This document shows, piece after piece, positions 6,762 to 10,321 of a stretch of DNA of 10,321 bases. Positions within the stretch are counted from its first letter, which is position 1; each line of letters opens with the position of its first letter. Where the stretch lies: NCBI GenBank assembly GCA_031272655.1, contig JAISTJ010000137.1, positions 1 to 10,321 of the forward strand. Reading direction: 5' to 3'. This DNA comes from Tannerella sp. (lineage in GTDB: Bacteria; Bacteroidota; Bacteroidia; Bacteroidales; Tannerellaceae). The notes below the pieces were generated by a model that was given only the letters and a program-made list of their open reading frames with translations, was not told the DNA's origin and searched no databases. The position numbers and the translations under genes are program-made.

Positions 6762-7655
6762 TCAATTCTTTTTTAAGTTGTTGTATAATTTTTCTGTTTG
6801 TTCTTTTGTTATGCCGTTAAAAACGGCGCAGAGGCGTTTGCCTTGCGTCCAGGTCGAAAACCATGTGCCATCCTCAATTTGCAGCAATGGCCGCAATTCT
6901 TCTTTTTTCTCCGGCGCAAACTTGTCTTTCAACTGTTTAAATGCTGTATCTGCCTCATTGACAGTCGGATAATCAACCATTAAAAGGTAACAGCGGGCGT
7001 CCGGAGGTCCGTATTTCGCTAAAATCGCATCCGTTGAATCGGATATGTTAACTATGTTATAATCAGCGATAAACAGATATGCGTTCAGCCATACATAGTG
7101 ATGAAAATATAAATAACCCGCTTCCGCAAGGTCTTCCTGTGGAATATCCCCGATTATTGCAGGGATTGAGCCTGTTTTTGTTATGCCTTTGTCGAGCAAC
7201 GCCGCAAGGTGCGACATTGCCTTTTGGCTTTCCGGAAGCGGTTTTTGCGTAGTAATAGCCACGTAATACCTTTCTTTCCAAAAGATTATGAAGTCATCGA
7301 AGCGCTGCGAGCCTTGTCCGAACTCGTGCTGTTCTTTTTCGCGCCCTTGAGTAAAAACCCCGTAAGCATTTGGCGCTGAGGTCATTTCATAGACTTCGAC
7401 GGTTATCTGCGGCAGTCCCTCGCCGTTGTACTTCGCGCCGGTCATGCCTTTCAGACCGTACGACATGTACAACTCCGCCCCGCCGTTGATATAGTCGTAG
7501 AGCGCTTCTCCCTCATAATCAAGCCAATCCGTAACTTTATAGTTATCAAACCGTTCCGGCAAAAGTTTCATAAGTTCCAATTTTTGAGCCACACTCTGCA
7601 CTGCAAGCGCCCACGAGCCGCAAAATGCCAATGCAATAATCAGTATGCGATACAT
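6762..7655 (-). CDS. Exported protein of unknown function, resembling the DUF6599 family
   Basis: The protein has 297 residues with a Sec signal peptide (about 1-23, hydrophobic core ILIIALAFCGSWALAV, cleavage likely after SVA). There is no lipobox and no second membrane segment, so it is probably periplasmic. The strongest motif is LYDYINGGAELYMSYG (52-67), followed by a beta-rich region, VEVYEMTSAPNAYGVF (87-102) and FIIFWKERYYVAI (122-134). A second, related-looking half contains HHYVWLNAYLF (185-195) and ends with TWFSTWTQGKRLCAVFNGIT (264-283). The YINGGAELY signature is what I associate with DUF6599; that assignment is from memory. Its stop is 2 bases before the ATG of the DUF362 gene, so the two exported products probably act together. 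A Bacteroidota promoter lies directly upstream, divergent from tex. The function is unknown. Confidence 0.8.
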   Translation of the reverse strand: MYRILIIALAFCGSWALAVQSVAQKLELMKLLPERFDNYKVTDWLDYEGEALYDYINGGAELYMSYGLKGMTGAKYNGEGLPQITVEVYEMTSAPNAYGVFTQGREKEQHEFGQGSQRFDDFIIFWKERYYVAITTQKPLPESQKAMSHLAALLDKGITKTGSIPAIIGDIPQEDLAEAGYLYFHHYVWLNAYLFIADYNIVNISDSTDAILAKYGPPDARCYLLMVDYPTVNEADTAFKQLKDKFAPEKKEELRPLLQIEDGTWFSTWTQGKRLCAVFNGITKEQTEKLYNNLKKN

Positions 7656-7676
7656 AAAAATCCGTTTTTAAAAGCA

Positions 7677-7709
7677 CAAATATAGGGAATATTTTTGAAA
7701 ACCAACAAA
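7677..7709 (-). promoter_or_regulatory. Putative promoter of the two-gene exported-protein unit
   Basis: On the minus strand, a TTTG (7709-7706) is followed after 21 bases by TATATTTG (7684-7677), matching the Bacteroidota -33/-7 arrangement. The box ends 21 bases before the ATG at 7655. The -33 element lies inside the spacer of the divergent tex promoter. Confidence 0.6.
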
Positions 7710-7724
7710 AAATTCATAAATTTG
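7694..7724 (+). promoter_or_regulatory. Putative promoter of tex
   Basis: TTTG at 7694-7697 is followed after 19 bases by TAAATTTG at 7717-7724, a full match to the Bacteroidota TTTG-N19-TAnnTTTG arrangement. The box ends 17 bases before the tex ATG, giving a very short leader. No strong Shine-Dalgarno sequence is visible, as is normal in this phylum. Confidence 0.65.
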
Positions 7725-7741
7725 CAGAAAATTTTAAGCAG

Positions 7742-9904
7742 ATGAACGAGATAATACCTTCATTAATAGCCAATAAACTGCAAATATCTGAAAGGCAGGT
7801 ATCTGAAACACTTTTGTTGCTTAACGACGGCGGCACGATACCTTTTATCAGCCGTTACAGAAAAGAGCGGACAGGCGGATTGGACGAAGTGCAGATAGCG
7901 GATATAGCTGATGAATACAAGCGTCTTCAAGAAATAACCGAGCGCAAGGAGACGATTATCGCAACGATAACGGAACAGGGCAAGATGACCGATGAACTGC
8001 GCGAAAAGATTGATGCAGCGTGGGTTTCGAGCGAGCTTGAGGATATCTATCTGCCTTACAAGCCTAAACGCCGTACAAGAGCGCAGGTTGCACGTGAAAA
8101 AGGTCTTGAGCCGTTGGCTAAAATGATTATGTCTCAGAAAGTTACGAACCCAGATAAGATTTCAGAGAGATTTCTTTCGGATGCTGTTCCCAACACAGAG
8201 GAAGCATTATCGGGGGCACGTGACATCATCGCCGAATGGATTAATGAGAACGGCGCGGCGCGAAACACTGTGCGGATGGCTTTTTCACGCGGGGCTGTCC
8301 TTTCAAGCCGCGTCATCAAAGAAAAAGAGGCTGAAGGCAGCAAATATCGCGACTATTACGATTACAGCGAGCCTCTCCGACGTGTCAGCTCCCACCGCCT
8401 GCTTGCTGCAAGACGCGGCGAAACGGAAGGGTTTCTGAAAGTGGACATCTCGCCCGACGAAGCGAATACTCTTGATAGATTGTCCCGGATATTTTTAAAG
8501 ACAAGCAACGAGTCGGCCAAACATGTGGAAAAAGCCCTGATAGACAGCTACAAACGACTATTAAAACCCTCTATTGAAACGGAGTTTGCCGCCTCAAGCA
8601 AAGAAATCGCCGACAGGGAAGCAATCCGTATCTTTGAGGAAAACTTGCGGCAACTGCTGCTTGCGCCGCCTCTTGGCCATAAGCGCATATTGAGCATAGA
8701 TCCCGGGTATCGCACAGGCTGTAAGGTTGTTTGCCTCGATGAACAGGGAAACCTGCTTCACAACGAAACCATCTACCCTAACCCGCCGCAATCGGACCGC
8801 ACCGGCGCTATGAAGAAGATTGCACACTTAGTCGAACAGTTTGATATAGAGGCAATTGCCGTCGGTAACGGCACGGCCGGTCGCGAGACCGAGCAGTTGG
8901 TGCAAAATGTCCGTTACGACCGTAAACTGCAGATTTTCAGCGTCAGCGAGCAGGGCGCCAGCATCTATTCGGCTTCAAAAATAGCCCGCGAGGAGTTTCC
9001 CGATTACGATGTTACTGTTCGCGGCGCCGTTTCGCTCGGCAGAAGGCTGATGGATCCGTTAGCCGAATTGGTTAAAATTGACCCTAAATCAATCGGAGTC
9101 GGTCAGTATCAGCACGATGTGGATCAATCCGCGCTTAAAAATGCACTTGACAGGACAGTTGAGCTGTGCGTAAACAAAGTTGGCGTGAACGTCAATACTG
9201 CCGGCAAATATTTGCTGACATACGTTTCTGGCATCGGCCCGGCGTTAGCGCAAAACATTGTCAATTACCGCTCTGAGAACGGGATGTTCCGCTCCCGGCA
9301 GGAGCTGATGAACGTTCCGAAAATGGGGCCTAAATCGTTTGAACAAAGCGCCGGTTTCCTGCGTATCCAGAATGCCGAAAACCCGCTTGACAACTCGGCA
9401 GTTCACCCCGAAAGCTATCCGGTAGTCGAAAAAATGGCTGCCGATATGGATTGCAACGTCAGCGACCTGCTTTCGGACGAAAACCTGAGGTCGCAAATTA
9501 AGCTTGAAAACTATATAACCGACACTGTCGGGATACCGACTTTACTTGATATAATGGGCGAACTCGGCAAGCCCGGACGTGACCCGCGCGACAAAATACA
9601 GGTATTTGAGTTTGACCCGACGGTGAAAACCGTTGACGACCTCCGGATCGGAATGGTTGTGCCCGGAATTGTTACTAATATCACCAAGTTCGGCGCTTTT
9701 GTGGATATAGGCATCAAGGAATCGGGCATGGTGCACCTCTCACAACTCGCCAACCGCTTCATTGCCGACCCTTCGGAGATTGTCTCCATTCACGAACACG
9801 TCAAAGTGAAAGTGATTGAAATAGACCGCACAAGGAAGCGTATTGGACTGAGTATGAAGGAGTCGGATATCGAACAGCCTACCACACAACAACCGACTGA
9901 TTGA
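7742..9904 (+). CDS. tex: Tex-family transcription accessory protein (S1 RNA-binding domain)
   Basis: Tex is a cytoplasmic nucleic-acid-binding protein, the bacterial relative of eukaryotic Spt6, linked to transcription and toxin-gene expression in other bacteria. At 720 residues it is slightly shorter than E. coli Tex and complete. The helical N-terminal region contains GGTIPFISRYRKERTGGLDE (30-49) and LEDIYLPYKPKRRTRAQVAR (99-118). The YqgF/RNase H-like domain runs from SIDPGYRTG (318-326) through GNGTAGRETE (375-384). VRGAVSLGRRLMDPLAELVK (426-445) and SIGVGQYQHDV (450-460) follow. Helix-hairpin-helix motifs cover about 485-545 (VSGIGPALAQNIV, VPKMGPKSFEQSAGFLRI). The S1 domain covers about 636-706 (GMVVPGIVTNITKFGAFVDI, SGMVHLSQLA, IGLSMK). 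The 14-residue tail after the S1 domain is polar and repetitive (EQPTTQQPTD), and its coding DNA overlaps the end of the convergent gene. It is monocistronic here, with its own promoter. Confidence 0.97.
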   Translation: MNEIIPSLIANKLQISERQVSETLLLLNDGGTIPFISRYRKERTGGLDEVQIADIADEYKRLQEITERKETIIATITEQGKMTDELREKIDAAWVSSELEDIYLPYKPKRRTRAQVAREKGLEPLAKMIMSQKVTNPDKISERFLSDAVPNTEEALSGARDIIAEWINENGAARNTVRMAFSRGAVLSSRVIKEKEAEGSKYRDYYDYSEPLRRVSSHRLLAARRGETEGFLKVDISPDEANTLDRLSRIFLKTSNESAKHVEKALIDSYKRLLKPSIETEFAASSKEIADREAIRIFEENLRQLLLAPPLGHKRILSIDPGYRTGCKVVCLDEQGNLLHNETIYPNPPQSDRTGAMKKIAHLVEQFDIEAIAVGNGTAGRETEQLVQNVRYDRKLQIFSVSEQGASIYSASKIAREEFPDYDVTVRGAVSLGRRLMDPLAELVKIDPKSIGVGQYQHDVDQSALKNALDRTVELCVNKVGVNVNTAGKYLLTYVSGIGPALAQNIVNYRSENGMFRSRQELMNVPKMGPKSFEQSAGFLRIQNAENPLDNSAVHPESYPVVEKMAADMDCNVSDLLSDENLRSQIKLENYITDTVGIPTLLDIMGELGKPGRDPRDKIQVFEFDPTVKTVDDLRIGMVVPGIVTNITKFGAFVDIGIKESGMVHLSQLANRFIADPSEIVSIHEHVKVKVIEIDRTRKRIGLSMKESDIEQPTTQQPTD

Positions 9905-10321
9905 GTTCGGGTGCCGTCGCGGGGAAATACAGCGTTTCGCCTGATTTTGAGGCGTATTCGATGTAGTATTCAAAATCGCCTTTGATTTTGTTTGTGGGTA
10001 TCGTAGCTTTATAAACGCAGCGGTTAATATGCTGTAATTCAGCCGTCTTAAATGTTTTTGATCCAATATTCCTGTATTTGAGAACGGGTTTGCAGGCGGC
10101 TTCTTTTTCGGTTACTATCACCGGAATTGTCAGTTCTTCGCCTTTATCAATGACGGTTCGCAATTCCGGAACTATGATACGCGGCTGATATACAGGCGCT
10201 TTATCCGGCAGCGATTCTTCGGGAAGCTCTTCGAGAGTCAATTCTTTCAAACTTTCGTCGTTACGGTCAATATCGTAAGCGATAATATGCTGTTGCCAGT
10301 TTGTCAGGTTGCCAAGTTCGC
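9879..10321 (-). CDS. C-terminal end of an unrecognised, probably exported protein (5' end beyond window)
   Basis: The frame is open from the right edge of the window to TAG at 9879-9881, about 147 codons, so the start lies outside. The visible part begins ELGNLTNWQQHIIAYDID, passes through an acidic linker (LTLEELPEESLPDKAP) and ends in a beta-rich domain of about 95 residues. That domain has VLKYRNIGSKTFKTAELQHI, VYKATIPTNKIKGDFEYYIE and a final FPATAPELNQSVVVW. Alternating hydrophobic strands of this kind resemble the Ig-like domains that close some secreted carbohydrate-active or surface enzymes, but I cannot name a family. The in-frame TTG at 10248-10250 is not a credible start because the frame continues upstream with protein-like composition. 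The last 23 coding bases and stop overlap the end of tex on the other strand. Confidence 0.75.
   Translation of the reverse strand, partial: ELGNLTNWQQHIIAYDIDRNDESLKELTLEELPEESLPDKAPVYQPRIIVPELRTVIDKGEELTIPVIVTEKEAACKPVLKYRNIGSKTFKTAELQHINRCVYKATIPTNKIKGDFEYYIEYASKSGETLYFPATAPELNQSVVVW

Noticed and set aside
6760..6765. TTG at 6763-6765 as the start of the DUF362 gene
   Set aside because: An ATG six bases further on sits directly before the Tat motif and gives a standard signal peptide; the TTG would add only two residues.
10248..10250. TTG start for a 123-residue gene at 9879-10250
   Set aside because: The frame continues without a stop to the window edge with ordinary protein-like sequence, so the gene is a 3' fragment of something longer.

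Overview
The window looks like chromosomal DNA from a member of the Bacteroidota, probably Bacteroidales-like. Three promoters fit the TAnnTTTG -7 box typical of that phylum (two also have a TTTG -33 box), start codons lack clear Shine-Dalgarno sequences, and the proteins resemble Bacteroidota versions of their families. The phylum call is inference from these signs, not from a database search. No tRNA, rRNA, CRISPR array, transposase or phage gene is visible.

Layout. (1) Positions 1-5744, minus strand: a three-gene tripartite efflux operon read in the order periplasmic adaptor lipoprotein (4674-5744), RND inner-membrane pump (1549-4677), TolC-type outer-membrane channel (1540 down to the window edge). 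The adaptor and pump overlap by ATGA, and the pump and channel are 8 bases apart. A -7 box lies just upstream of the adaptor. (2) Positions 5821-7655, minus strand: a two-gene unit encoding a Sec-exported protein resembling the DUF6599 family and a Tat-exported DUF362 protein. It ends in a likely intrinsic terminator that separates it from the efflux operon. (3) Positions 7656-7741: an 86-base divergent promoter region whose two promoters interleave. (4) Positions 7742-9904, plus strand: tex, a complete S1-domain transcription accessory protein. (5) Positions 9879-10321, minus strand: the C-terminal end of an unrecognised, probably exported protein, converging on tex and overlapping it by 26 bases.

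The most unusual signal is in the channel gene. Between its two structural halves is about 250 bp of repetitive DNA that does not look like TolC: four CATCACT heptamers, five 21-bp units, a REP-like quasi-palindrome and two 42-bp units built mainly on CTGAAAC. All periods are multiples of 7 bp, yet the reading frame stays open and adds roughly 84 residues. A fourth heptamer array (CTTAATT x4) forms the pump-channel junction and supplies the pump's last five codons and its stop. The 7-bp arrays could act as length-variable switches: gain or loss of one unit inside the channel gene leads to an early stop in either shifted frame.
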